Below, in pieces: positions 1 to 9,895 of a stretch of DNA of 64,000 bases. The stretch comes from Lachnospira multipara ATCC 19207 (GTDB lineage Bacteria > Bacillota > Clostridia > Lachnospirales > Lachnospiraceae): contig NZ_AUJG01000009.1 of NCBI RefSeq assembly GCF_000424105.1, positions 31,541 through 95,540 on the forward strand, written 5' to 3'. Under the pieces are notes generated by a model, which was given only the letters and a program-made list of their open reading frames with translations, had not been told where the DNA came from and ran no database searches. The translations under genes were made by a program, and so were the position numbers. Every line of letters starts with the position of its first letter. Positions within the stretch are counted from its first letter, which is position 1.

Positions 1-179
1 AATGGCTTACCCATAAGTTTAACTTCGGCCTCTCATTTAATGATTATAACGGAATCACCGGGCTTTATTAGAGCCTCTCAGAGCTGGTGTTCAATTAAGT
101 TTAAGTTTGGATGCTTCCACCAAGCAATTGCCTGCATCCTTCTCTGGAACCTCCGCTTAATCTACTGGTCTCTTCAACG
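1..179 (-). promoter_or_regulatory. T-box leader RNA, 5' part (gene lies beyond the left edge)
   Basis: Read on the minus strand, this is a recognisable T-box stem I. It has a GAAGAG...CCAGTA lower side with the AGTA S-turn, a CAGAGA bulge, an apical GGATGC/GCATCC helix (about 109-139) with GGTGGAA, then GAACACCAGCTCTGAG (77-92) followed by AGAGGC. The specifier is best read as ACC (threonine; GGT on the plus strand at 86-88), because it is followed by A and lies the usual distance from the TGAG end. CAC (histidine) is the alternative. The antiterminator with its ACCGCG-type bulge should lie just outside the window. T-boxes sense uncharged tRNA, so the next gene is probably an aminoacyl-tRNA synthetase or amino-acid gene. 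Confidence 0.75.
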
Positions 180-217
180 ATTTATGCATGTATTTTTAAA
201 ATGTACATGCAAGATTT

Positions 218-246
218 ATTTTAGAACGAAAAAGAGAAAAAGTAAA
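218..246 (-). promoter_or_regulatory. Promoter for the T-box leader
   Basis: On the minus strand TTTACT (241-246) and TAAAAT (218-223) are 17 bases apart, about 40 bases before the first helix of the T-box. It lies just beyond the stop of the sugar-binding protein gene, so the T-box gene has its own start of transcription. Confidence 0.55.
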
Positions 247-280
247 GGGCAAATTCAGAGGAACCACAATCTTTTAAAGT

Positions 281-1282
281 TTATTGATAACTTGATACGT
301 TTGTTTTTGATACGGCCTCGAAATCTACGTAGAAACAGAAATTATTATCATCTGCGCCTTCGATGGATTTCGTAGAATTTCCATTTGCAAGGGCTATGGC
401 AACCTCTACTGCTTTTTTGGACTGACCCTCGGCATTTTGGTAAACTGTAAAGCTTAATTCGCCATTGGCAATGGATTTACAACCATCAGCTGTAGCATCT
501 ACTCCTGCTACAGGAACATCTGAGGTGCTAAGACCATGGGCCTTTAAGGCTGTAATTGCACCAAGCGCCATAGTGTCATTATTAGCAAAGATAACATCTA
601 GGTCTTGATTTGTTTTAAAGAAAATTTCCATTAAGTTGGCAGCTTCTGTGTCTGACCAACTTGCATAGTCACAAAATACTATATTTAAAGTGACATTTTT
701 CTCTTTAAAATATTGCTTTACAGCTTCTGTTCTTCCTATTGTTCCAGAGTGATTTCTTTCTCCCATAAGGATGATGGCATTTATACTAGAAGGCTTACCA
801 AGTTTTTCATACATGTATTCGGCTTGTAGTCTTCCAGCCTGGTACTCATCTGAGGCTACATATACGTACTTATTAGCCTTTAAAACGTCTTCATCTGGTT
901 TGTTATTCATAAATATTACAGGTAAATCTCCCGCTGCTATTTCTAATTGTAGAGCTGTAGCGGAATCTACTGGGACGCAGATAATCGCATCGTATTTTCC
1001 AGATTCGGCAGCAGCTTTTATATCAATAACTTGTTGGTCTACACTAGAACCACATAGAGTGGTGGTTACACTTGCCCCTTGTGCTTTTGCCATAGATTCC
1101 ACTGATTCTTTAAGGCTTAATCTAAAGTCATCGTCAGTATCCTTTATAGTAAAGAAGAAGGATAAGCCAGAGCCTGAACCTGAAGAAGAATTACAAGCAG
1201 TTAAAAGGCTAGTAACAGGTAATAGACTAACAATTAATATGAGTGCTAAAATTCTTTTTAAAATCTTACTTGTATTTTTCAT
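281..1282 (-). CDS. Sugar ABC transporter-type substrate-binding lipoprotein
   Basis: A 333-residue periplasmic-binding-protein-like lipoprotein of the ribose/galactose binding family (Peripla_BP_4). It starts with a basic signal peptide and a lipobox LTAC with Cys30, then a Ser/Gly linker. The family motifs for the two lobes are visible (VPVDS near residue 100, FANNDTMALGA near 235, VAGVDAT near 263). The start is the ATG at 1282, behind GGAGGTG. It lies 13 bases after a chemoreceptor gene and clearly shares its transcript. No permease or ATPase gene follows, so it may present sugar to the chemoreceptor rather than, or as well as, to a transporter encoded elsewhere. The exact ligand cannot be read from the sequence. 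Confidence 0.85.
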   Translation of the reverse strand: MKNTSKILKRILALILIVSLLPVTSLLTACNSSSGSGSGLSFFFTIKDTDDDFRLSLKESVESMAKAQGASVTTTLCGSSVDQQVIDIKAAAESGKYDAIICVPVDSATALQLEIAAGDLPVIFMNNKPDEDVLKANKYVYVASDEYQAGRLQAEYMYEKLGKPSSINAIILMGERNHSGTIGRTEAVKQYFKEKNVTLNIVFCDYASWSDTEAANLMEIFFKTNQDLDVIFANNDTMALGAITALKAHGLSTSDVPVAGVDATADGCKSIANGELSFTVYQNAEGQSKKAVEVAIALANGNSTKSIEGADDNNFCFYVDFEAVSKTNVSSYQ

Positions 1283-1295
1283 ATATTTACACCTC

Positions 1296-3305
1296 CTATT
1301 CTTCATCATCACTTTCAAGCTTAAACTTAGATACATAGCTTGTAAGCTTTTCAGAGGTGTCTGCTAATTCTTCTGAATTAGCTGCAACGTCTTCACTATG
1401 TCTTGTGATGTTCTCTGCCTGTTCTACCATTTGCTTAGAGGTTTCAAGAATCTCATCAGCAGAGGCTGCCTGTTCCTCAGAAATAGCGGCTACATTAGTT
1501 GCAACGTCATCTACCTTAGTAACACCATTAATCATATCTGTTACAAGATTATTTGAAGTAGCAATGTTTTCATAAATCTTGTCAAAGGTTTCAACGGCAG
1601 TATCAATTAATACTGTATTTGACTGGATATTTTCTGCACTAGTATTAGCCTGAGTTACTACTTCGGATATTAAGTTTCTGATTTGTTCAATCAACTTAGC
1701 AATATTTTGAGCATTATCTGCTGAGTTTTGAGCTAATTTTCCAATTTCACCAGCAACTACAGCGAAGCCTTTACCAGCTTCTCCTGCTCTTGCTGCTTCT
1801 ATACTTGCATTAAGTGATAAGAGGTTTGTTTCTTCTGCAATTTCTCCAATAAGACCTACAATACCTGTGATTTGTTCAGAGGCATCTCCAACCTTATTAA
1901 TAGATAATAATAATTCTTCGATAGATTTTTGAATCTGGGTCATGGCAAAAGATAGTTTTTCCATATCTGTTTTACCTTGTTTAGAAATTTCTACAGATTC
2001 CTGCATAGACTCATTTGCTTTAGCAGAATTGCTTCTAGTATCTGATACGACTTCTGTTAAGGTTTGGGCATTAATGGCAATTTCGTTAACGGCTTTAGCA
2101 AGTTCATCTACAGTAGAATTTAAGTTTTGCATTGCCTTAGCCTGTTTTTCTGAAGCTTCATACATTGACTTGGCAACGACGTCACTAGTCCTTGATTGAT
2201 CCTGAAGTTTGTCAGATTCTAGGGCTACATTTTTAAGCATATCTCGCATTCGAACAATGAAGTCCTCTACTTTATCACTCATAATGCCGATTTCATCATT
2301 GCTAGAGCTGTTTATGCTAATTGTAAAGTCGCCATCTGCCATGGCAGTAACGCCATCAGAAATTTTAGAAATTGGCTTAATAAGATAATTTACAATTACT
2401 ATAATTACAACAGATGTAAGTAAAATAGCGAATACTGCAATAATTGCAAGTCTTCTTATTAAAACGTGAATAGAAGACATAACAATATCTTTTTTGATAT
2501 AAGAAACTAATACCCAATCAGTACCGTCAATTTGAGTTAGGCTGACAAGATAGTTATTTATTTCCTCTTTGTTGTAATCCTGATTATCGATTTTTTTTGC
2601 AACTCCAGATAATAATTTATCAGAGCTTGAGTTGATATTTGTTGAAACAAGACTAGTATCAGGATGGGCTAAGATAGTGTTATCGTTAGTATCTATAAGG
2701 AAAGAATAAGCATTATCCATCTTTACACCAGAATTCACAATAATACTAATCTGGTCAAGGGATAAATCTGCAGCAAGTACCATTAACTCATCTCTATTAA
2801 GGTTTATAATACCTGAAGCAGAGATAATAGAGTCTCCTTTATAATCAGTATAAGTCTGTCCATAATTGAGGTTTACACGGGTTAAACCATCCTTATACCA
2901 TTTTTCAGAAGTAACATTTTCACTAATCTTAGTAGATTCACTTGCCTTGTATAATTTACCTGTGGATGTGCCAATGTAAATACCATCCTTTGCATAGCTA
3001 TTGTAGCCATAGAAAGAATCAAGAATTTCCTGAAGTTCTTCATCATCTGGATTTGTTGCTTCAATAGTTTGTTTTACTGAAGAGAAGTTTTCTAGATTTT
3101 TCTCTAGCCAACTTGTAATATTATCAGCTTGGTTGTTTAGAGAAGATTCTAGAGCATCTTCTGATAAGTTTTGTATCATTTTTTCAGAAAGAATTCCTGC
3201 CATAACAATAATTAGAATAATAAATATAATTATGGCTGGCATGATGAAAACAAGAAACTTATCACGCACTTTAATTACGCGTTTAGTTTTAGTTGCTTTG
3301 CTCAT
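1296..3305 (-). CDS. Methyl-accepting chemotaxis protein (Cache type)
   Basis: 669 residues. Topology: short cytoplasmic start, membrane segment at about 18-40, an extracellular Cache-type sensor domain to about 280, a second membrane segment at about 285-310, HAMP to about 365, and a long helical signalling domain. The highly conserved hairpin tip ([21 protein letters not shown], about 485-505) is intact. It ends in acidic residues with no CheR-binding pentapeptide. The start is supported by AGGAGG ten bases upstream. It would signal to CheA/CheW. The gene for a sugar-binding lipoprotein follows in the same operon, which suggests a paired sensor and ligand carrier (inference). Confidence 0.95.
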   Translation of the reverse strand: MSKATKTKRVIKVRDKFLVFIMPAIIIFIILIIVMAGILSEKMIQNLSEDALESSLNNQADNITSWLEKNLENFSSVKQTIEATNPDDEELQEILDSFYGYNSYAKDGIYIGTSTGKLYKASESTKISENVTSEKWYKDGLTRVNLNYGQTYTDYKGDSIISASGIINLNRDELMVLAADLSLDQISIIVNSGVKMDNAYSFLIDTNDNTILAHPDTSLVSTNINSSSDKLLSGVAKKIDNQDYNKEEINNYLVSLTQIDGTDWVLVSYIKKDIVMSSIHVLIRRLAIIAVFAILLTSVVIIVIVNYLIKPISKISDGVTAMADGDFTISINSSSNDEIGIMSDKVEDFIVRMRDMLKNVALESDKLQDQSRTSDVVAKSMYEASEKQAKAMQNLNSTVDELAKAVNEIAINAQTLTEVVSDTRSNSAKANESMQESVEISKQGKTDMEKLSFAMTQIQKSIEELLLSINKVGDASEQITGIVGLIGEIAEETNLLSLNASIEAARAGEAGKGFAVVAGEIGKLAQNSADNAQNIAKLIEQIRNLISEVVTQANTSAENIQSNTVLIDTAVETFDKIYENIATSNNLVTDMINGVTKVDDVATNVAAISEEQAASADEILETSKQMVEQAENITRHSEDVAANSEELADTSEKLTSYVSKFKLESDDEE

Positions 3306-3409
3306 AAAAAAATTTACCTCCTAGCATCTTATTAAGTTGTCACATTATACTTATTCTAATTATATCATAGAGTTTAAAAAGATACAAATAGTATATATTT
3401 GCATAAGAT

Positions 3410-3440
3410 AAGGGCTATCGTAAAAGATAGCCCCTTTTTA
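3410..3440 (-). terminator. Hairpin downstream of the hyp genes
   Basis: GGGCTATC (3412-3419) and GATAGCCC (3426-3433) form a perfect 8-bp stem with a 6-base loop. The better T-run lies on the plus-strand side; on the minus strand the hairpin is followed by TTATCTTAT. It sits 50 bases beyond the hypE stop, so it probably ends the ech-hyp transcript, perhaps as a bidirectional terminator. Confidence 0.5.
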
Positions 3441-3489
3441 TAGAATCATACAGATTTAATTACAATAATTCTTGAAACCTTACAATAAG

Positions 3490-4482
3490 TTAACAAATTC
3501 TAGGCAAGCCTTCACCCTGTAATACATCTAGTATTCGCTTTCCGCCTATCTCGGTTTCAATATATACGCAGGCTTTATCTTCCGCCATTTCTTTTACTTC
3601 TCCGATTATTACGGCATTTTCACCATATTTAGAATTTCTTATGACTTCAAGGGCTTTACCGGCTTCATTCTTTGGAACGACAATGATACATTTTCCTTCA
3701 TTACCCATATAAAGAGGGTCTAGACCTAGAAGTCCACAGAAATCACGAACTGCATTACTTACAGGAATCTTATCTTCTTTTAGCTTTATATCAACCCTAG
3801 AACTTCTTGAGAGTTCTGTTAGTACTGTTGCTAGTCCGCCACGAGTTACATCTCGCATTGTATGTATATTAATCTTTTCTTTTAATAGATTAGATACTAT
3901 GTCTGTTAAAGGTGCGTTATCACTTTTAATAGAGTTTGTAATATTCATGCGGCTTCCAAGAATTGTTGCATGGTGATCTCCTAAGTTTCCTGAAAGAATT
4001 ACAAGATCCCCAGCAGTTAAATTCCTAGAGTTAATGTCTAATCCTTCCTCGACAAATCCCACACCGGCAGTATTTATCATGATTCCACCGTTACCATCTA
4101 TAACCTTTGTATCTCCGGCAACTATTATTACTCCCGCTTCCTTTGCAGTTTCTGCCATTGAATGAACTATTCTTTTTAGAGTCTCTGAGTCTGCGCCTTC
4201 CTCTATAATAAAGCCACAAGTTATGTATTTTGCTTTAGCTCCACGCATAAGTAAGTCATTAACCGTTCCACAAATGCAAAGACGACCAATGTCACCACCG
4301 GGATATTCAATGGGTTTTACAACGAAACTATCTGTTGTCATTGCAATTTTTTTAGAACCTGGAATAACCGCACAGTCCTCTAGTTCCTTTACTGTTTCAT
4401 TATCAAATTCCTTTATGAAAATTTCATCTATTAATTCAGAAGTGAAAGCACCTCCACTTCCGTGAGCCATTGTTATAATCAT
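3490..4482 (-). CDS. hypE: Hydrogenase maturation protein HypE
   Basis: 330 residues, normal length for HypE, the AIR-synthase-like enzyme that dehydrates the thiocarbamate on its C-terminal cysteine to thiocyanate, the source of the CN ligands of NiFe hydrogenases. The required C-terminus PRIC is present, with Cys last. N-terminal GSGG and the ATP-binding glycine-rich segments (GDTKV, DVTRGGLAT) are visible. It is the last gene of the ech-hyp cluster. A stretch of 55 bases separates it from hypD. Confidence 0.97.
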   Translation of the reverse strand: MIITMAHGSGGAFTSELIDEIFIKEFDNETVKELEDCAVIPGSKKIAMTTDSFVVKPIEYPGGDIGRLCICGTVNDLLMRGAKAKYITCGFIIEEGADSETLKRIVHSMAETAKEAGVIIVAGDTKVIDGNGGIMINTAGVGFVEEGLDINSRNLTAGDLVILSGNLGDHHATILGSRMNITNSIKSDNAPLTDIVSNLLKEKINIHTMRDVTRGGLATVLTELSRSSRVDIKLKEDKIPVSNAVRDFCGLLGLDPLYMGNEGKCIIVVPKNEAGKALEVIRNSKYGENAVIIGEVKEMAEDKACVYIETEIGGKRILDVLQGEGLPRIC

Positions 4483-4537
4483 TTTTGTCCTAACCTTTTA
4501 ATTGTAATTTTTAGGTTATCCTCCTATTCTTTATGAA

Positions 4538-5608
4538 TTAATCGCCATTTTTAAATGCTTGATAGCAGCTTCCTTCTGAAGAAACCATACAAGCTCCTTG
4601 AGGTGTAAGGGGACTACAATACTTTTTAAAGAGTGGGCATTCTTTTGAAGAAATTTTACCCATTAAAACATCAGAACAGCGACAAGCTTTATTAATCTTA
4701 TAATCGTCAACTAAGTTAAAGCTACCAGCATCATATTTTAGATATTCATCTTTTAGGTAAAGGCCGGAATTTTTAATGTTTCCCATACCTCGCCAGATTG
4801 CATCTCCCTTTTTAAAATACTTATTGATATTATCCTTTGCCTTAGTGTTACCTTCCTCTAAAACTACTGATTTGTAGTAGTTACCAACCAATGACTTTCC
4901 GGTCTTTATAAAGCTATCTTTATTGATGCAGGTTTTAGTTAAGGCATAAATTCCAACTAATAATTCCTTAGGACTAAAGCCAGTTACTGCCATTGGCACC
5001 TTGTATTTATTAGATACTTCGTAAAATGCTTTTGTTCCTGTAATTACACTAACATGGCCAGGTGCTATAAAGCCATCGATTTTAGCATCATTTGCACAAA
5101 GAAAATCTATGGCTTCTGGCATTGTTTTAAGTGCCGTTAAGAGCTTAATATTCTTAATATCCTCTCTAATTATTGCATCTAAAAGCAAGGTATAGACAGG
5201 AATTGTTGTTTCAAAACCCACACAGGCAAATATGTAATTAGTCTCAGGATTTTCTTTTGCCATAGGAATTATATCCATAGGAGAATAGACGTAGTCTACC
5301 TTTAAGCCCTTACCTTTTTCTTCATTTAGACTAGAATTCCTGCCTGGGATTCGCATCATATCGCCAAAGCAAACGATATGAGCCCCGGTTTTTCCTAGCT
5401 CTATTAATTTATCTACAAAGGCAGAAGGACTTACGCATACTGGGCATCCCGGACCAGAAATCAATTTTATCTTTGGAGAGATTATTTTTTTGATTCCTGA
5501 TTTGGATATAGCTGCTGTATGACTGCCGCAAACCTCCATTAGCCTTAATTCTTTTCCATCATAGTTTTGTAAAAATTCGACATATTTTTTAACATCAATT
5601 TCAGCCAT
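4538..5608 (-). CDS. hypD: Hydrogenase maturation protein HypD
   Basis: 356 residues. HypD is the Fe-S scaffold on which, with HypC, the Fe(CN)2CO unit is built. The conserved GPGCPVC motif (near residue 70), GFETT, and the C-terminal Cys-rich region (CRCSDV, then CPLFKKYC and CMVSSEGSC) are all present. Its ATG overlaps the stop of hypC by one base, as expected for partners made in fixed ratio. Confidence 0.97.
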   Translation of the reverse strand: MAEIDVKKYVEFLQNYDGKELRLMEVCGSHTAAISKSGIKKIISPKIKLISGPGCPVCVSPSAFVDKLIELGKTGAHIVCFGDMMRIPGRNSSLNEEKGKGLKVDYVYSPMDIIPMAKENPETNYIFACVGFETTIPVYTLLLDAIIREDIKNIKLLTALKTMPEAIDFLCANDAKIDGFIAPGHVSVITGTKAFYEVSNKYKVPMAVTGFSPKELLVGIYALTKTCINKDSFIKTGKSLVGNYYKSVVLEEGNTKAKDNINKYFKKGDAIWRGMGNIKNSGLYLKDEYLKYDAGSFNLVDDYKINKACRCSDVLMGKISSKECPLFKKYCSPLTPQGACMVSSEGSCYQAFKNGD

Positions 5609-5826
5609 TAACTAAGTTCCTCTATTTCTTTGAAAATGTCTAGAATCTCCTCGGCTTCTGATTTAGAAACCTTTTGAATTATGCAACCTGCGTGCACTAA
5701 AACGTTATCACCAATAGAGACATCTACAAGTCCCGTTGCTGCATTAACTAAGTTGCCGTTAAAGTCCACAGTTGCTGTATTATTATCATTAATTTGGGTG
5801 ATCACACCCGGAATTGCAACACACAT
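5608..5826 (-). CDS. hypC: Hydrogenase maturation chaperone HypC
   Basis: 72 residues beginning MCVAIPG. Cys2, exposed after removal of the methionine, is the residue that carries the iron unit to the large subunit. The length fits the HypC/HybG family. It is preceded by AGGAGG and followed, with one-base overlap, by hypD. Confidence 0.96.
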   Translation of the reverse strand: MCVAIPGVITQINDNNTATVDFNGNLVNAATGLVDVSIGDNVLVHAGCIIQKVSKSEAEEILDIFKEIEELS

Positions 5827-5850
5827 ATTTCCTCCTATTTTGTAAAAATC

Positions 5851-8241
5851 TTAATTTCCTAGATAAATCTGGCCAAGGGCAATGCCACCATCACCGCAAG
5901 GCACCTTCTCATTTAGGTAAACCTTAAAGTCCTCTTTTTCTAGTCTAGTTACTAGAAGTTTAAGCAGCAAGCTGTTATTAAAGCAGCCCCCGGATAGGGC
6001 GATGTCAGAACAATTTGTTTTATCACGCATGGCAATAGCCACGCTAACTAAGGCCTTTGCAAGGGAGTTGTGGAATTCAAAAGCAAGCTCATCCACTCTT
6101 GCGCCGGCAATATATAATTTGAATAAATCGGACATAAAGCCCTTACTATCCACTAAAATTTCACCATTGATTTCCTTTACTATTACAGGAATTATGGCTG
6201 GATTTAAATTTTCAATTCTCTCAAAATACCTTGTGGCAAGGGCTTCTAGCTTCATTGGTGCCTCGCCCTCGTAGCTATTTTTCTGGCAAATGTTCATAAT
6301 CACCGCCGCAATATCAAAGAGCCTTCCAACAGAAGAGGTCTTGTAAGAATTTATGTGCTCTTTTAGCGCAGCCTTTAAAAGATCAAGGCTTGCGGAGTTG
6401 ATATATTTTTTAAAGCAAGGATGATTAATCAAAAGCTCTTCATCCACTAGCTTTGCATTAATTGCCTGAATCATAGCCACCATGGCAGATTTATCAATAT
6501 CCACCGTGGCATTGTCAGCTCCAATTAACTCTAAATAGTCAAAATGTCCCAAGCGCCTAAAATCAGTGTCCTTGCAGTACAAGAACTCGCCACCCCAGAT
6601 ATTTCCATCATTTCCATAGCCCGTGCCATCTAAAACAATGCCAATGCACTCGGATAGTGAATGTTCTGCCATAACCGAGGCCTGATGGGCGTGATGATGC
6701 TGAATTTCAAGGGCTTTAGTGCCTGCCTCATTTGCCAAAATCTTGGTATCTTTGTTGGAATAGTAGCCTGGGTGCCTATCCGCTATGAAACTCTCCGGCT
6801 TTAGGTCTAGTAGCTTTGTGAAAATCTTTCTAGCTCTGTCCTTTGCCTTTCTTGCCTCATAGTCGTCTAAGTCACCAAAATGGCCACTTAAAGTTACATA
6901 GTTTTTTCTTGCTAGAGCAAAGACGGATTTTAAATCTGCCCCTGCTGCGTAGTAATCATTTTTCAAAAATTTATTTATCTTAATTGGGTCAGGAACATAG
7001 CCCCTAGCCCTCCTTATAATCTGCGTTATTTCTCTATTATCAAGCTTTGTGACCTTCACAATAGAGTCATCCAATGGATTTATTATCTCTCTTTCATTAT
7101 ATAAGCTTCCGTCGATTTGTCCATTTTTTACAAGATCGAAAATGTCTTTATCCCTTGCAATAATAGGCTCTCCCGCAAGATTTCCACTAGTCATAATTAG
7201 ACATTCAAACTCCTGCATTAGTAAAATCTGCAAAGGATTTGAAGGAAGCATTGCCCCAAGTCTTATGGCATTGTCATCGATTTCCTCAGATAAGTTGTAG
7301 CCAAAACTATCAGTGTCACTGCCAATTTCTTCTCTCTTTCTAACTAGCACAATAGGTCTTGCATTAGATTCAAGAAGCTCTGCTTCTTTTTCTGATACAT
7401 AAGCGATTTTCTTTATTGTCTTAACATCAGGAAACATGACTGCAAAGGCCTTTTTCTCACGTGCCTTTACTTGGCGCATTTTCCTAATGGCCTTAACATT
7501 TTTGGCATCACAAACAAAGTGGTATCCGCCAATATCCTTGACGGCTAGCACTTTTCCTGCCTTTATTTCTTTAACAGCTTTTGAAAATGCATCTTCCCTT
7601 TCAAGTTTATAATCTTCCACTAGGCCATTAATTTCGTTTCGTTTTTTTGCATAAAACTTTAGAATGGGACCACAGTCATGGCAAGCGATAGTCTGAGCGT
7701 AATGTCTTATATTTTCAAAAGTCTTATACTCAGTTTCACAGGCCTCACACATTGGAAAGTCCTTCATGCTAGTGTTTTCCCTGTCGTAGGGAAGCTCATT
7801 AATTATGGTAATTCTTGGACCACAAGCCACGCAACTAATAAAAGGATAGCGATATCTTCTGTTATTTTTATCAAGAAGTTCGCTCTTGCATTTGTCGCAG
7901 GTTGCGTAATCCACGGGGATGAAACGAATGTTATCGTGGATGTTTAGAGAGTTGTTAATAAAAAAATTACGGGGAGGATTTTCATTGCTAGTTTCTGTGC
8001 TAATTAAAATATTGTCGACCCTTGAACCTGGCAAAACTGTGTTATTTTTACATAGCTTTGAAAGATTTTCTTTAAGGATATCGAGTCCTTTTTTATCATC
8101 AAATATTTTAATTAGGACTTGACCACCAATGTTGGATACACTTCCTTTCAGGTTTAGTTTGTTGCCGAGTTCCTCTACATATGGGCGAAAGCCCACACCT
8201 TGTACAAGTCCAGTAACATTTAAGCTATAAAGTGTATGCAT
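5851..8241 (-). CDS. hypF: Carbamoyltransferase HypF
   Basis: 796 residues, full length. Domain order is as in the family: N-terminal acylphosphatase-like domain (VQGVGFRPYVEEL near residue 15), two zinc-finger CxxC pairs (about 108-185), a YrdC-like nucleotide-binding domain, and a Kae1-like C-terminal domain with HHHAH (near 540). HypF transfers the carbamoyl group from carbamoyl phosphate to the HypE cysteine. The ATG at 8241 is chosen because GGGAGGG lies five bases before it; a TTG one codon upstream is too close to the site. Order: echF, hypF, hypC, hypD, hypE. Confidence 0.97.
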   Translation of the reverse strand: MHTLYSLNVTGLVQGVGFRPYVEELGNKLNLKGSVSNIGGQVLIKIFDDKKGLDILKENLSKLCKNNTVLPGSRVDNILISTETSNENPPRNFFINNSLNIHDNIRFIPVDYATCDKCKSELLDKNNRRYRYPFISCVACGPRITIINELPYDRENTSMKDFPMCEACETEYKTFENIRHYAQTIACHDCGPILKFYAKKRNEINGLVEDYKLEREDAFSKAVKEIKAGKVLAVKDIGGYHFVCDAKNVKAIRKMRQVKAREKKAFAVMFPDVKTIKKIAYVSEKEAELLESNARPIVLVRKREEIGSDTDSFGYNLSEEIDDNAIRLGAMLPSNPLQILLMQEFECLIMTSGNLAGEPIIARDKDIFDLVKNGQIDGSLYNEREIINPLDDSIVKVTKLDNREITQIIRRARGYVPDPIKINKFLKNDYYAAGADLKSVFALARKNYVTLSGHFGDLDDYEARKAKDRARKIFTKLLDLKPESFIADRHPGYYSNKDTKILANEAGTKALEIQHHHAHQASVMAEHSLSECIGIVLDGTGYGNDGNIWGGEFLYCKDTDFRRLGHFDYLELIGADNATVDIDKSAMVAMIQAINAKLVDEELLINHPCFKKYINSASLDLLKAALKEHINSYKTSSVGRLFDIAAVIMNICQKNSYEGEAPMKLEALATRYFERIENLNPAIIPVIVKEINGEILVDSKGFMSDLFKLYIAGARVDELAFEFHNSLAKALVSVAIAMRDKTNCSDIALSGGCFNNSLLLKLLVTRLEKEDFKVYLNEKVPCGDGGIALGQIYLGN

Positions 8242-8268
8242 CAAATCCCTCCCCGTTTATGTTTATGT

Positions 8269-8715
8269 TTATTCCTCTGCCTTAGCTTTTGCTGCGGCTT
8301 CGGCTTTCTGTTTTGCTATTTCAGCGGCCTTAGCTGCTGCGGCAGCCTTTGCCTCTGCTTCTTTTTTAAGCTGTTCCTCGGATTTCTTATAAGTAGCAAC
8401 GCTCTTTTCAAATTCAGGTGTTTGATAACCTACCACCATTTTTAAACATTTTTTAGGACATTTATCTACGCAAAATCCGCAGGCTACACAGTCAAATCTA
8501 TCAATTGACCAAGTGGCATTAGCTCTGTCTACGGCAAGGGCATTGCTTGGACATGAACGAACACACATACCACAAGAAATGCAATTGTCGATGTCGATTT
8601 CTACATGGCCTCTACTACCCTCTGGGTACTTAATTTCACTAGCTGGATAGCTAGTTGTTACAGGGGGAAGAAATAGATTTTTTAATGCTTGTGTAGCAAA
8701 TTGTAAAATAGCCAT
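8269..8715 (-). CDS. echF: Ech hydrogenase ferredoxin-like subunit EchF
   Basis: 148 residues. Two 4Fe-4S motifs of the CxxCxxCxxxCP type (CISCGMCVRSCP and CVACGFCVDKCP) place it as the polyferredoxin subunit that feeds electrons from ferredoxin to the NiFe site. The start at 8715 follows AAAGGAG; reading further upstream is open but has no ribosome site. The last 40 residues are an unusual Ala/Lys/Glu-rich helix (repeats like AKAAAAAKAAEIAKQ), not typical of the core family. It is the last ech gene before hypF. Confidence 0.93.
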   Translation of the reverse strand: MAILQFATQALKNLFLPPVTTSYPASEIKYPEGSRGHVEIDIDNCISCGMCVRSCPSNALAVDRANATWSIDRFDCVACGFCVDKCPKKCLKMVVGYQTPEFEKSVATYKKSEEQLKKEAEAKAAAAAKAAEIAKQKAEAAAKAKAEE

Positions 8716-8812
8716 ATCTACTCCTTTCTGTATTTGTTGTTTCCAGATTTTGTTAAACTGCCGACCACAGGCCAAGCCTTTCGGCCGGCGATACATTTTC
8801 ATTATCAAAATC

Positions 8813-9895
8813 TTATCTCTCGGTACAACTAATACATGGATCAATTGTAAGTACAAGTAAACCAACATCGGCTAGCTCTGTGTTCTTTAACATCTCGCAA
8901 AGGCCTGCAATATTGGCAAATGTAGGAGTTCTTACTCTGATTCTGTCTAGGTATGGAGTGCCATTTGCCTTGGCATAGTAGAAGGCCTCGCCACGTGGCT
9001 GCTCCACTCTCATAATAAACTCGCCGTTAGGATTTCCCTTAACTGGAGTGCTAAGTGTCTTGTCTGCTGGAAGCTTTGCAATAGCCTGACGAATAATGTC
9101 AATTGACTGGTAAAGCTCCTTTAAACGTACATAACATCTAGCATATGAGTCACAATCATTACTTGTAATTGGCTCAAAATCTATCTTAGAATATCCTGCA
9201 TATTCTAGCTTTCTTAAATCTACTGCAAGGCCTGAAGCTCTTGCAAATGGACCAACACAGCCAAGTTCGTGCACCTTTTCCTTTGAAAGAATGCCCACGC
9301 CCTTAAGTCTTGATTCAACTGTGTAATCATAAAAGAAAGTCTTTTCAATAACTTTAAGTTCCTTTTCAACCTCACTAAGGGTCTCAAGAATTGTTCTTTG
9401 CTTATCTTCGTCGATGTCTCTTTTGACACCGCCAATTGTATTTACGGAGAAAATGAGTCTCGCACCTGCAGTTAATTCATGTAGGTCAAGGACCTTTTCA
9501 CGAATTCTCCAGCACTGATAGAATAGATTTTCAAAACCAAAAGCATCAGCAAGTAAGCCTAGCCAAAGGAGATGAGAGTGCATTCTATTAAGCTCTGCCC
9601 AGATTGTTCTAAGAAGCTTAGCTCTATCTGGAACCTCCACATCCATGATGTGTTCTATAGTTTCGCAGTAGCCCATACCATGCTGGAAGCTACAAATACC
9701 GCAGGTTCTCTCAACTATATAAGTCATTGTATTATAATCTTTTTTCTTTACTAAGCCTTCCAAACCTCTATGAATAAAGCCGATTGAAGGAATTGCTTCA
9801 ATTACTCTCTCATCCTCTACAACTAAGTCTAGGTGAATTGGCTCAGGAAGTACGGGATGCTGAGGGCCGAAAGGAATAACGCTACGTTTACCCAT
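8813..9895 (-). CDS. echE: Ech hydrogenase large (NiFe) subunit EchE
   Basis: 360 residues, related to NuoD and the NiFe large subunit. Both nickel-binding cysteine pairs are present: RTCGICSF near residue 55 and DPCISC at the very end. The protein stops three residues after the last cysteine, so there is no C-terminal peptide to cleave, and no maturation protease gene accompanies the cluster. The start at 9895 (MGKRSV) overlaps the end of echD by 8 bases and follows AGGAGG. It contains the H2-forming site of a group 4 membrane-bound hydrogenase. Confidence 0.95.
   Translation of the reverse strand: MGKRSVIPFGPQHPVLPEPIHLDLVVEDERVIEAIPSIGFIHRGLEGLVKKKDYNTMTYIVERTCGICSFQHGMGYCETIEHIMDVEVPDRAKLLRTIWAELNRMHSHLLWLGLLADAFGFENLFYQCWRIREKVLDLHELTAGARLIFSVNTIGGVKRDIDEDKQRTILETLSEVEKELKVIEKTFFYDYTVESRLKGVGILSKEKVHELGCVGPFARASGLAVDLRKLEYAGYSKIDFEPITSNDCDSYARCYVRLKELYQSIDIIRQAIAKLPADKTLSTPVKGNPNGEFIMRVEQPRGEAFYYAKANGTPYLDRIRVRTPTFANIAGLCEMLKNTELADVGLLVLTIDPCISCTER

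Noticed and set aside
40..375. Plus-strand frame over the T-box
   Set aside because: Stop-free by chance; the minus-strand T-box and lipoprotein gene explain the sequence.
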